From assembly GCA_023079485.1 (NCBI GenBank), contig CM041083.1:111517554-111581553 (forward strand): a stretch of DNA of 64,000 nt, read 5' to 3'. Made by a program: the position numbers and the translations under genes. The notes under the pieces were generated by a model. The model had not been told where the DNA came from. It searched no databases and was given only the letters and a program-made list of their open reading frames with translations. This stretch comes from Archilochus colubris (taxonomy: Eukaryota; Chordata; Aves; Apodiformes; Trochilidae). Shown here piece by piece: positions 1 through 13,334 of this stretch (its first letter is position 1; every line of letters starts with the position of its first letter).

Positions 1-539
1 TGTAGAAAGCAATTAGATGAGTAATGTGCATAAACTCTGAATACTCTGGCTGTATTTGTGTTTTATTTGTTTGTTGTGTTTTTAACCCAGCCTAGGAAAA
101 CTTCAAAAGGGCACTTTAGAAGAAAAATAAAAGTTTTTAATCTTTATTCAAGCAGTCAGGTAGTTTCCCAAGCAGGAAAATGAGGTAAAAGGTAGAATTT
201 ACTGTGGACTGAAAGAATATTCAGCCAAAGCAAGCCTACACCTGGCCTACAGCTGCCTCTATGCAACTTCTGATGTGGGAAGGGTGCAATGAGTATTTCT
301 GTATCTTCATTCTCTGGAAATTTCAGGAAACCTGGAGGCAAACTGAGAAAACCATGTGTCTCCATGGAGACATTAAGGACAAGATTGAAATGCAAGGAAC
401 ATCCCAGGTTTGTAATGTACGCTGTGAAGTAATAGTGTATAAAAGTCAGCTACCTGTATGTTGGCTGCCTCATCTTGAAAATTAAAAGTAGAGTGGCATG
501 TGTGTTTTCAAAACTGGGCTGGAAGGACCTTGAGAGTTC

Positions 540-1400
540 ACTCAAGTGTATCCTTCTTTAAACAAGGTTCGTGTATTTCAGACAGATGTTTGTCCAACTT
601 GATTTTGAAGATTTACAATAATTAGAGATTTTGCAACTCCCTAGGCTGCAAGACCTATTCCAGCGCTTAACTGAGCTTACTATTACAAAGCTTTCTTGAA
701 AACTAGCTTGAGATATCTGCTTCACTTTAAGCCCATAGATTCTTTTCCAGTCTGTTTGGAACATGGATAATAGATTATTACCTTAATCTTGCACCAGTCT
801 TTAACCTACATTAAGTTTTATCATTCCTTTCCCCACCAGTACCCTTATCATTTTACACCTTAATAACCATGATGCTTTAAACATTGTCTAGAAATCACAT
901 TTTCTCTAATATTATCTGCTGTTATCCTTTAGACTCCCTAATGTTGGTTAACAGCCTTCTGGAACAGTTTCCAAACCTGTATCCAACTATCCCAGTGTAT
1001 AGCATTTGGCTTTTCACAACAGGATTATAAAGGTAGCTAATGTTCATCTTGGGATGAACAGTAACCTCAAAATCATCTTCTGAAGAATATAGCCAATTGC
1101 TCTCAATACTTTTGTAGATGGCTATTTGTAGAACCCATTTTCTTGCACTTACCCATACTAAATTTTACCTTTTTTTCCAGAACAATTTCCCAGTTCATCA
1201 AGATCTGTATGAATTCTAGTTCTCTCTTTAGTGTACTTACAAGGCCTCCCATCCTTATATGTATTGCATATTTAATAGGCATGCTCACTATTTGATTATC
1301 CAGGTCACTAGTGGAACCACTGAACAGAAGCAGACTACACAGGTATAGAGTCCTGCTATCTCCTGCCCACAACAACAAACTGCTTGTTTCATAGCCTCCC
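540..1400 (-). mobile_element. Ancient, highly decayed CR1-type LINE fragment
   Basis: Read on the plus strand, this stretch keeps the recognisable order of a reversed CR1 3' half. The part around 585-760 resembles the CR1 segment on infection-like 'first-line' phrases such as TTGATTTTGAAGATTT and CAACTCCCTAGGC followed by TTCCAGCGCTTAACT. The part around 1180-1330 resembles the reverse-transcriptase end (AATTTCCCAGTTCATCAAGA and GATTATCCAGGTCACTAGTG). No long open frame remains and many small indels are present, so it is far older than the other CR1 copies here. Boundaries are approximate, and the family call rests on remembered consensus phrases, not an alignment. Confidence 0.6.
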
Positions 1401-2035
1401 ACAGATCAGCAATCAGTTTTATATCTAGTCTGAGCTGTTTCAGTGAAATTGTGTTTGCCAAGTTAGGTTTCTCTTATGCATCTTCTGGGCTTTTCTCTGC
1501 TGCTAAACGGGGCACAGCCAGGAGTGTGTTAAGCACTCCACCTCAATGATCCATATTGCTTTTTAACCTGATCTCAGCTCAGTTTTGTACAACTCTAAAC
1601 AGCTCTCTTCAAAACAAGTCTGCTTCAGAGGGGCTAGTGCTAAGCAGTGCAGACACATCAGCAAGTATCACTCACTCTTAGAGCCAGGTGCTGTTCCTTG
1701 CCCTTTGTTTAATCAGCAGTACAGATGAGGCTACAATGAACACTCAGTCTCACCAGTAAAGTAAGTTTTTAGTTCTACAAAGTCAAAACACAAAGATCTC
1801 CATCTTTTTTGCACAGCACCATCACAGTGTTTTCTATTCTGCCCTACTTCAGGCCTTCATTGCACTAGGAGATGATGGTTTAGAGTTTTTTGGGCAGACA
1901 AGATACCTGGTAATGAGGGCTATGTCAAGTTGTTTCTTCTCTCAAGCAAACCGGGCTACTATGAAACCAATACATTGCTGTATTTATAGAGAATAGACTT
2001 CAAGATTTGCGTGCCATCAGGAACAGGGTAATAGG

Positions 2036-2104
2036 CTAAGGACGAGGTTGGACTTGATGATCTTGAAGGTCTTTTCCAGACTGAGCAATTCTATGATTCT
2101 ATGT
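2036..2104 (+). mobile_element. Short CR1 3' tail
   Basis: The sequence around GAGGTTGGACTTGATGATCT followed by GGTCTTTTCCAGACTGAGCA, ending ATTCTATGATTCTATG, is the terminal part of a CR1 LINE in plus orientation. It includes the short 8-bp tail repeats that replace a poly(A) tail in this family. Only about 70 bp are convincing, so it is a severely 5'-truncated insertion, as is usual for CR1. Confidence 0.7.
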
Positions 2105-5100
2105 CTGAACAGAGTAGGCAGACCGTAGACAGATTTGCCTTCTCAGTGAACTCCCTAGGGATATGAAACTCTGCATAAGGTCATGAACTAGTACTTTTCT
2201 CCAGGCATGCTAATTTTTGCCTTGCTTCCTTTCACCAATAGACAGACTGTCAGAGTTGCAAATAACCAACAACCCTGGGCCAGTTTTCAATAAAACTCTG
2301 GATACCTCTTTGATCATTTATCTGTATCTGTTCAGGTCTTGCTATATTGGCTTATGTGTTTATACAGGACATCTTTTACCCTCACTGTTACTGAAGATAA
2401 CTGGTATAAACAGAAGCTGTGCACAAAATAGAACGCAGCTTTCATAGTTTTTCTATCATTAAATGAAAACTGAAATGTTTGAAAGTGAAAGTTGGAAATT
2501 TTGGGGAAAAAAAGAGGCAGCTGCTCTCTGCCTTTCCACCTGCAGGAAGATCTTGCAAACACATTTCCAGGAACTACACCTGGGAGACAACCCACTTCCA
2601 CATAGCCCACGTAGTCAAAGAGTCACTTGGCAGCCACTGATGTACATCTCCTGTTTGCCCCTTTGCAGCAACTCGCAGACAGTTCATCAGCCTCCTGGGG
2701 CTCAGGGAAGCAGTATGTGGTGTGATGACCACAGAAAGGTCAGGACACCACCTTCTGCTCTGGCAGGAGTTCTGCTGACTCCTTTGCTGGCCCCAAGAAA
2801 TCACCAAGCTTGTTAAGAGTATTTCAGTCAGCTCCCAAATTGTCTTTCACCACCTGGTCCTAAGTACTCTGTCCCCTGCATGATACAGAGGGGAATGCAA
2901 TGAATTCAAATCTGCTGACATAGACTGCAGGTGACACCAATGACTTATTGCTAGACTACGCTGATATACTTGTATGTGAGACTAGGTATGAGACAAGGCC
3001 AGAGTTTTATGAAAAAATCAATATCAAATTTGTTTTAGTTGGGCTTTGAAAGGTGACCTTTTAAAAATCAAATAAAACCACACATCATCAGACTTAATTT
3101 ATACCCTGCCACATCTCCTGTGTTCTGCACTATGACAAAAGTAAGGTAGGCAAAACATGTAAAGTTGACAAAGCAATGAAACGAATGAATCTACTGTGTT
3201 TGGGAGTTGATAACAAAGCTGTGAAATAACTATGAAAAATCTGCTAAAAGTACATGTGGTAAATAAAAGAAGACATATTTTAAATACCATTCAAAAAAGT
3301 TTTCAAAATCAACCCAAAACAATGCACTATTTCTATGCTATATAAAAACAGCAATTAAGAAACATAAATATGTTCATGCTGTAAAAAATACTGTATAGTG
3401 GTAGCTATAAATACTGCTTGTAATACACAAATCAGCAAACATATATTTAAAAAGCAACCTTAAAAAATCTGCTGATTCTAAATAAGCTTCCATTCAACAG
3501 TAATTCTGTCTACTTAGCCAAATTCTGCCAGCTACTTCTTCTCTCTTTAAAAGAGACTTTCAGCATCCCTTTAAACACTGGAGTCTCTACAGTGCATAAC
3601 AACAAAACACTTTTGGCTTATAATTGCTTTTGTTCTATTCTCCATGCCTTGCATTCAAATCTTTAAACTGGAGAGGAACTGTGGGTCAGAAAATATGATG
3701 CAAAGCCACCTCATGTTTTGTTAGGATTTGGACAGATCATATACAAAGGCAAGACAAGACTTATGTCTGCTTGAAAGAATTGTGCGGCAAATACCTCGTT
3801 GTTGGGAATTCAGGTAATTCAGGCTCTTTAAAGACCTATCTTCATATCATCTAGTTTAATATGTATATCATCTGGTTTAAATTAACCATGGATACTTTCT
3901 CTGGAGTAAACAGAGAGAAGGGAAGAATTAAAAAGAAGATTCGTCCATTTTCTCCCAGAAATCTAGCTTCTTTTCTTCAATGGAAAAGAAGCCTTCATGA
4001 CCCCAGAATCAGCACAGGTATCTCTCCTCACTCGAGATGTATGATGTCAGATGAACTGAATATCACCTTGAGTAACAGAGATAGAGCAGAGATGACCAGG
4101 GCAATCCTCAGTGTCTCCTTTGTATGTTTTTGATAGGATATCATTAATACATTACAAAGATTATCCACCCAGGGTTTTCTGGAAGATTTTGCATGTAATT
4201 GTATGGGTCTCAAACACATAGGACTTCATAAGAAACCAAGACATTTGGCCTGTTTTCCACTGGAGCCTTTTGAAAATCATGTGACCAGAGTTGGGAAGCT
4301 GCAGTCTATCCATTAAGAGAAGAGAGGAAGGAAATTTGGGGAACATCTGATTCATGACACTTTTTCTACTGAACAGAAAAAAAAAAAATCCCCAGTAAAT
4401 CACCATCAATGAAGAATATGACTATTGTTTTTTCCTTAATATTGACAAAATCTACAGATTGACAGACAAATATGCATAGAGATATGAGAAACAGATGAAC
4501 AGTCTGGTGGTTACTGCTGCTACTGGTGCTGCTTATTGTGGTGGTTATGCTATCACAGGACTGAGCAGACAGAATGTACATGGGAATGGTGTCTTGTGCA
4601 GACATCATATGCCTCTTGTTTAATTTGACAGGAGGTTAAACCATGTAATTTTTTTTCCTCTAAGTGAATTTAAACCAGAAAGAAAAAAATGAGTCAAATA
4701 TAGAAGCCTAATGTGTTTAAGAGTATGTTTCTCACAGAAAAATAAGTACACTGAAAAGATCAGTAAATGTCTGCCCCAATTAGTCTCAGATGTTGGTCAG
4801 TTTCCAATATCAATTACATTTTCAGGAAAACTGACTTGGGTTTTGGCTGAATATCAGATTATTTCCTTTTTCTCTGTCATTATGTCACATCTGTTCATGT
4901 TCTCCATCTTTGAAACTCAACTGTTTCACAGAAATATTTCTAGGCCGAAAGAAATTTTTGCTGAGCTTTCAGCTGTTGTCTCTTACTAAATCCTCTGGAG
5001 AAGTACAGAATTGTAAATTACAATTTTCAAAGATTTTTTTCAGACACTTTTTGCATTATGAGATAACTCCTATTGGTCACTTCTCTTTCAGCACTGAGGT

Positions 5101-6214
5101 CTGCTATATGTTCTGGTTCATCATCCAGCTAATACCCTCATCAGGACAACATTATCTGGGGTCTTTGCAGGAACATTCTCATCCCATTCATATGGTTCAA
5201 GGGCATCTTCATCTGGAGTTTCTTCTTCCAGTCCCCAGGTTTCTGATAATTTGAGACCTCTGTCAAGGTAATTTTAAGGGAGAAATTGTATCTCTTAGCA
5301 GAATCCCACAACTCACAACAATTTGATCAACTATAATTTCAAACCTATTGCCAGGATTCATGACCAGAGAATAATCTGGTTCTTCTTATCCAAAAGGTAG
5401 GTTTTATAATTTGTACCTCGATGTTTTTGCAAGATTCTTGTCATATATGTCAGTTTTTGGATACTCGTGCTGGAAAGTGAAATGCAATCTGTAGCCTTCC
5501 TCAAATAGAGTTTTATTGTGGAGTTGATCACAGTTTGGTTCAGAGTCCTTAGGGAGCAACTTCATAGAGATACCACTGCTCCATGGAAGTTGACTTCATA
5601 CTGTACAGTAAGAGACTTGGTGTCAAACAAATAGAATTTTAAAAGTCTGGCAGAGATACGACTACTGAGAGCTCAAAAAACTAAGGTGGATATGAAGCAT
5701 TTAATCAAAGGTTAGGGAATTCACCTGTAGGAATCACAATCCCTCTTGTGGTGTGACGAATAGTTATGAGTCTTGTTTAGTATCAACAATATTTTTATCA
5801 AACGTCATGCCCAAGAGAACCCAGTAAGAACTTTGTGCAGCACAGACAGCTTTTCAGAAGAAAGCAGTAGTGATTAAAGTTGTGATAACTCACCTTTCCT
5901 GGAGAAGCTGTATACTGCACACACACAAAGAGTTAAGCATATAGACACACCACTGCAAAATGGACAGAATAGTCAACTATGGAGAAGCCAACCCACTTTG
6001 CTCAGACAGGAACACGTTGCATCAGTGAAAACGTCTGCAAACCAATGCATGTAGCTCAGAGCACACTAATTGGAAGTTTATGCTCTCATTGGGATTATGG
6101 TGACTTGTTAGGATAGCAATTATGAATTTTTTTATGCATTGTAGAAATGCAGATTCTCCATGAAATATGTATAGGACAGTATGAAGAAGGGATTTTACTT
6201 TGTGTGAAGAAGTT

Positions 6215-9003
6215 TCTTGAATGAATGGAGTGCTACCCCACGGGGCAGGTGACAAATCAGCAGAAGGTGTGTGGGTAAGGATCAGAGGACAGACCAGTAC
6301 TCATAGAGTTCTAGTAGGTGCCTGCTACATACCTCCTGATCAAGAGGAGGAGGCAGATGAAATAAACTTTAAGCAGCTGAAAAATGCCTCACCAGCACAC
6401 ATCTTGATACTCATGGATAACTTTTACCACATTGACAACTGCTGGAAAGCCAGTAAGACTGGAAGAAAGTAACCTAGGAGATTAGTGGAGAGTACTGAAG
6501 ACCATCTCTAGTGATCAAATAACTGACTAGTGGAAATGTTGTGTTGAACCTGTCTCCATAAACAAGGAAAAGCTGGTTGAAGATGTGAAGGTCTACAGAA
6601 ACTTTGGCAGTCGTGGCCATCAGACTGGAGTTCAAGCACCTGAGAGGAGTGATCCCATGGGAAACTGTCCCAAAGGGTAAAGCAACTAAGAACAGCTGGC
6701 TAATCTTCAAGGAAAACCTCCTCAGAGCACAATAATAGTCTTTTGCAACGTATGGAAAGTTCAGCAAGCATGAAGAAATGCCAGAATGGATGAACATGTA
6801 GATCCTGCTCAAAAGACAGGTTACTAAGTGAAAAGGAATTTCAAAATAACTAAGGTACTCAATGACTTTTCTACCTCTGTTTTCATTGGTAAGATTTGAA
6901 CTCTGGACTCCAGGCCTCTGAATCTTTTGATGAGTACTTGGGAGTGAAGCTGTACTCACAGTAGAGGGAGACTGAATTATGGAATACTTAAGAATCACTT
7001 AACTTGAGATAAAAAACACCATTATACCAGGTAGGATGTATCTAAGGGTGCTGAAGGAAGTGCCTGGTGTCATTGCGAGACTACTCTTGGTTGTATTTGA
7101 AAGGCAGTAGTAATCAGGGGAGGCTTCTGATCACTGGAAAAAGGCAAATACCACTTTAATCTTCAAGAAGGGCACGAAGATCTAGATACCTTACAGGATG
7201 GCCAATCTAATCTCAATAATATGAGATGGTCTTTAAGCAAACCGTACTAGATGACATTTTTAAAGACATGCAGGAGAGGAAGGAACAGTTGACATGGAGC
7301 TGCCAAAGATAAATCATGCTAGACCAACCTGATTCTTTCTAGGGCAAAGTGACTCATTGTGGACAAGGGGAGGGGGGTGGGTGTTGTTTACCCTGGGCTA
7401 CTGAGTCTGGCTGAGAAAGAATAATTTTCCTCATAGCAACCTTCATAGTGCTGTGCTTTGTATCAATAGCTAGAAAGGTGTTTATAACACACCAGTGTTC
7501 TAGCTGCTGATGAACAGTGCTTGAACTTGACACAGCAAGGCTGTGTCTTTCATATTCCTCCCTCACCAGCAGGATGGGGGTGGGCAAGATCTTGTGAGGA
7601 GCCATATCCAGGACAGCTGACCCAAGCTGACCAAAGAGATATTCTATATGATGTCTGGAGAGGAGACTTCTATTATTACAAGATTTATTCTCCAGAACAA
7701 CTGCTACAAGTACAGAAGCCCTACTTCCTGGGAAGTGTTGGACATTGATGGAAAGTGAGGAATTGTTTTCCTTTGCTTACATGTTCATCCTTTGATTTCT
7801 CTTTACTAAACTGCCCTTATTTTGCCCCAAGAGGTGGTTTTTTTTTTCTCAATTTATTTTCTCCCCCACCCTGTCCTGCTGAAGAGGGGAGTGACAGAGC
7901 AGCTTGGTGGGCACCTGACATCCAGCCCAGGTCAACTCAGCACACTCAGCTTTAGCAATGCTTTTGACCCAGTCTTCCACAGCCTTGTTATGACCAGACT
8001 TGTGAAAGGCTGAATAAGTGAACAAAAAAATGGCGGATGTGAAATTATCCACAGTGCTGGGCTCAGACTTGTGATCAGTGGTGCAAAGTTCAGCTGCAAG
8101 CCAGTAACTAGTAGTATCCCTCAGGGATTGTTTTCTGGGACCAATATTGGTTAATGTCTTCATTAATGATGTGGGAGACAACAAGAGTGCACTGTCAACA
8201 TTTTTGGGAATGGACTGAAACTGGGAGTAATTGTTTATATACTGGAAAGCAGGGTTGCTGTTCAGGGTGACCTAGATAGGTTGGAGAAATGAGGTGAACT
8301 GAGTCTCATGAAGTTAAAAAAGAGTAAATATAAAGTCCTGCATCTGGGATAGAATAACCTCAGGCACTAGTACAGCCTGAGGGCCAACTGTCCAAGAGGA
8401 AGCTATGCTGAAAAGCAGGTCTGTTATTAGAAACTATACATTTGTAAAAGTGTAGCCAGCAGATCCATGGAGGTGATCCTTCCTATATGCTCTGCACTTG
8501 TGAGACTGAACTTTAGTATTCTGTCATGACTTGGGCTTTCCAGTATGTAAAAAACATGGACATACTGGAGGAAGTACAGGACAGGGCTGTCAGGGGATGG
8601 TCAGGAGGCTGCAGTATAGCACATACATAAAAGGACAGCTGAGCCAGCTATGTCTGTCAGCCTTAAGAAGAGAAGGCTCAGGAGAGACTTTATTGCCATG
8701 CACATATACTTTATCAGATGACATGGAGAAGATAGAGTCAAGATCTTTTTGAAGCTGATGAGTGGGGAAAGTATCAACACAGGAAGTTCTGATCAACTGG
8801 GAGAAAAAAATTGCCATAAGACAATGGTCAGACAATGGAACTGAGGCCCTAGGAGACTGTGAGATCCCCATGTATGGAAGAGTTCAAGACCTCACTAGAC
8901 AAGTCCCTGAGCAACTTCATGTAATTAATCTTAGTTTGAGAAGGGGCTTGGACTAGACAATCTCCAGAGGAACTTTCCAACATAAATTCTACTATTCTAC
9001 AGA
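6215..9003 (+). mobile_element. Long degraded CR1 LINE spanning ORF2, interrupted by an LTR
   Basis: Plus-strand pieces translate to successive parts of CR1 ORF2 (endonuclease plus reverse transcriptase). The endonuclease part is at 6221-6470, with WVRIRGQTSTHRVLVGACYI and a PPDQEEEADE motif. The start of the reverse transcriptase lies near 7138, with HWKKANTTL and IFKKG. The FSNAFDPVFHSLV motif is at 7951-7990, VPQGLFSGTNIG with an indel near 8115, and the C-terminal LRREG region near 8665. The element ends near 9003 with a decayed CR1 tail (CTACTATTCTACAG). Frameshifts and stops are frequent, so it is inactive. It is nearly full length across ORF2, which is unusual among heavily 5'-truncated CR1 copies. 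A solo LTR occupies about 7360-7944 within it. Confidence 0.8.
7360..7944 (+). mobile_element. Solo LTR of an avian endogenous retrovirus, nested in the CR1
   Basis: The stretch splits the CR1 reverse-transcriptase region: coding similarity stops just before it (GTGACTCATTGTGGACAAGG) and resumes just after it (CTTTAGCAATGCTTTTGACC). It has landmarks remembered from a common avian ERV LTR. These are an ACACACCAGTGTTCTAGCTG segment, the GACAGCTGACCCAAGCTGAC segment leading to GATATTC near 7640, and a polyadenylation-like TTTACTAAACTGCC near 7802. The terminal GTGACAGAGCAGCTTGGTGG to AGCACA follows. No gag, pol or env sequence is present, so it is a recombined solo LTR or a remnant. The left boundary is uncertain by about 25 bp, and no clean target duplication could be assigned. 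Confidence 0.65.
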
Positions 9004-11759
9004 AGTTTAAGAATTGGAATCCAGTTGGCCAAAATACATATATATAACAACTGAAACTTAACACTGACAGAGCCAATATGCAACTCTTTGAGAAAAAGAA
9101 ACATTAGGTTGCCACTAAGATGCTTCCTAAGTTAGATGGGTGAAAGTTTCCCAAAAAACTCCTATGATATTTTAGGCCATTGGCAGTATTGTGTGTCTTT
9201 CACATCTGAACACTTTCTATGCACCGTTGCCCAAACAATTTCTGCTTTTGGCTTTCACTATCAGGAAATCAGCGAGCAATACTGAGGTCATCTTATTCCA
9301 CATCTTAATATAAGTGTAACGAAGACAAGAACCAACTGACAATGTCCTGAAAAGGAAAATCACTGAGAAGGAGAGCAGTCTCCATTTATTATCCTTTTAT
9401 AGTGCAGTTCTACTTACATGACTCCTTTCCATTAATCTCCAGGCATCCCATGGAGAAAGCAGAAGACTGATGCACAATTTAATGACCTGACCTGGTGGAA
9501 ATAGCGGGATAAGCCTGTTCAATATGTGTGCTCCTATTAATGAATGACTGACCAATGGATCACCCCTCAAAACTCCAACAACAATAGTAACGACTGCACT
9601 TTTCTAATCAACAAAGCAAAATAAGACTTCAAGATGAGTATTTCTGATTGGGTGATGCCATACTCTTTGTTGAAACCCAAATGATAATATAATTGGTCTA
9701 AATTTTATTTAATCTCTTATCTCTCTCTGCTCGCCCAGCCAGTTCAAACACTTTCTCTGTCCTTCCTGCACCAGAAAATCCTGCTTCTTAGCCTTCATTC
9801 TCCTGCCTTCTTTCTGTGTTGCTTTTTGCCTGTTCTGACATTGCAGTTTCCAAGGCTGGCTAGCTATTGCATCCTTTGTGCTGTGTATGTTTTCCCGGTC
9901 ATTTTCTGTCATCTACATTTAATTTAATCTAATACCATTGATTCCTCCTTATGCAGTGTGCTGACAAGAATGAAACAAGAGGTTTGCAGAGTTGTTGTTT
10001 CTCTTTTTAAATTTTTTTTAAATTTTCTTTTATTTATTTTCAGAAATCACTTAAACCTCATTTTCTTGTGCCCTTTCAAAAAGCCTGGCAATACACTTCT
10101 GTGACCCAAGCAACAGGTGCTGGAGTAGCCTTGTAAAGCAACTACCCCACGACCAGGTAAGAACTGAACTACCCTACCTTCTTTACCAGGCTTCTAAGAG
10201 AAAGCTCTTCCTAATAATGCCTGTACAATCATATAGGCATAAAAATTAAACCATATGATATTGGATCTTTTCTTGCCCTTTATCTTAGCTAGGGAATAGA
10301 CTGCAGTGGAGAGTCATTTGTATTTTTCACATACTAAATGCATTGGTGGCTTGAAGCATCCCAGGCAAATACTGTCCTTAGGACTCAAATATTTAAAAAG
10401 GAGATATCTGCATCCTCTGGACAGGGGCAGCAGACGCTTTAACAGCTACTGCCCTTGCAAAACAAAATGAACTGTGCCAGAATATCACAGCAAATATTCA
10501 TCTTACAATATCTCAGGGTCACGAGTGTTGTGCTTTATAAGAAAAATATGCACAATATGACCAACAGAGTTAATTTGTATTCCTCTTGGTGACTTAAACA
10601 CCAAAGGAGTGATCTTGTGTAAAGGACTATTTTGTTAGCCTAAGGTGCCTTAAGTGTACTGTATTGACTTGTTCTCAGCATACACACACACCATTTTTAA
10701 AATGCAGACTGCAAATATAGACTTCCCCCAAGTTTACCTTTACCATTGTCCTTGTCTCTCCTCACTGATGCTTAAGAACTGAGTTTGCCTTTCTGCTTAA
10801 ATGACAGACTTCTAAGAAAGTTATTTTGCAACATGAGCTTTGGCTAAAGGAAGAAATCTGTTCAGGAAGTTTTTATGGATCCATACCTACAACTACAGCA
10901 CTCGCAAACTTGTTGTGGCAGCAGACATTATAAAGACATGGGTCTTCTATTTATTCCCCTCCTCACCCTAATTTAAGACCACTTTCTCTGTCAACTACTT
11001 CTCTCTGCCAACATCAAATCGTACAAGAACTTCCTTAGGACTGGGAGGCTATATCTGCACAGGAGTGTTAGCATTCAAGCACCTCTGCAGTAGGCTTTTT
11101 TTTCACAGTCCTTTTTAGGATAAAAGATAGCAGAATATTTTCTTACAAATAAAGATGGGGGAGGTATCCTACATTAAATGTTCCCTTAGGTCTTGTACTT
11201 ATTTAAAAGTGCCCAACCTGGGATCTGGGAACTGACCACAGGGTGTGATCACTGCCTTGCTCCCCACACAGAACTGAGGCTGCTCTGTAAGCCACAGCTC
11301 ATGCAAAAGACAAGTGGGAAATGGGACAGAGACTGGCCTCATAGATACATATTCTGCATACATATATATGCATTTGTGTATATACATATTTGTATCTGCA
11401 CACTCACAAACAAAACCCTTCATACACACAGGTAACAACAGGATGACTGTACAGGTTAACATTAACAATTAACAGAAAACAAAAAAACCTCCAAGTGCCC
11501 CTACCTTGGGCTAAGGTGTAAAGCAATACCCCCACATCATGCCATAATGAATGCCACAAAAATAGCACTAAAATTCAGAGTTACTGTTCTTATAATTGTC
11601 CATTAGTAAGGTACTTCAAAAAGTAACCATACTATAAACAGGCTTAAAAAATTAATTAAAAAGAAATTGTATATGAGAGAACTGTATGAGAAAAGAAATT
11701 CCTAGCCAAGGACGTTTATTTGCCTGCTGATTTAAATACACAAAAAAATGTTGCAAGCA

Positions 11760-11960
11760 AAGCCTCGGGAAAACGTACTGCAGCTTTGTGTAGGGTAAGC
11801 AACTATCAAGAGCCAGCAGCACCACCTGGTGTTGTATCCAAACCCACAGAGGAGCGCTGGGTCCCCACTCGGGGCATAGTCCGAACAGCAAGGTACCAGT
11901 TCCGTGAGCTTCGACCTCTTTAACCCACTGTGTGCCACGGAAATGTACGAACCACGGGGG
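11760..11960. promoter_or_regulatory. CpG-rich patch with a CTCF-like motif (candidate element)
   Basis: About ten CpG dinucleotides fall in 200 bp, against a CpG-poor background. At about 11816-11833 the sequence CAGCACCACCTGGTGTTG contains CCACCTGGTG, which resembles the core of the CTCF motif (reverse orientation) and also holds an E-box CACCTG. Both strands happen to be open over about 200 bp, which is more likely a by-product of the composition than coding sequence. Function is inferred only. Confidence 0.25.
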
Positions 11961-13007
11961 AAAAATCTTTACATTTGAACATTATGCTCAAGATAGTTTG
12001 GTTTGCATGACTACAATTGTTAAATCAATAGAGTTAGGAGTCAGTAGTCCCAAACCAAAGGATACAAAGACACAAACCCTCACCTATGGATGCGACTAAT
12101 AAACCCTGGCTATAGTAGGATGTGTCAGTTTCTATCAGTTTAACAATAGCCATCAATGGAGGTTGTGTTTTTCTCCCCTGGAGGACTTGCAGAATGAGTT
12201 CACTGCTGGGAGCGTGGGCTGGGTGGGGCCATGGCTGCCTCCAGGGTCCCCATCAGATGGGCCCTGAGATCCTGCTCTTTCTTAGACAGCTTTGAAAACA
12301 AGCCTGAGTTGCTTTTGGAAATTTACCTGTCAAACTCCATCTACTTCTGAAACAGTATTTTCCTTATCTATTAAACTGAAAATTCCTGCTTAAAAAGGAA
12401 ATAAAAGTCTTGGATAAAAGCTAAGCCAGTAATTTTATAATGCATATTAAAATAAATACACAAGAGCAATTGGCCTTTGTGTTTAAAGGAAGTTGGATTC
12501 CTTTGTGACTCAGAGAGAGAGAAAGATACCTGATATTCAATTCTATTTTGCCACTTTTTCAGCAAGTAATAGCATGTTGACCTAGAGTGGGGCAAATACT
12601 CCAGGCACGAATAAGTTTATTCAGAAGCAAATACGTTCATTCATAAGTCATTATGCTCCTTCATACATGGATGCTCAAGCCAAAAAGGTAGGATCTTAGA
12701 TGAAGACAGAAGTCAGATTCAGCAATTGGGTATATAAATACATGCCTCCAGATACAATATAGCTCTATGTGGCTTCCATCCAGCCCTGTAAAAAGGTCAC
12801 TGAGTAAATTCTAAAAAAAAACCCCGTGCCTTAAACCATACTCAACTTCAATTGTGAGTTTTGACATGATTTGTAAGTCAGCATTCTGCAATAGCTTTAT
12901 AGGTAGTCATAGTTTATAGTGATTCTCAGTCACCCCAGAGCCCCAGGATCACCCTTCAGCCTTGCTTTGGGGAAAGGGCAGGAAGGGAAGTGGCAAGGAA
13001 AGCATCA

Positions 13008-13334
<327 letters not shown>

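Noticed and set aside
6474..6998. A 174-codon minus-strand open frame
   Set aside because: It lies antisense to the decayed CR1 at 6215-9003. No known domain was recognised and CR1 coding runs on the other strand.
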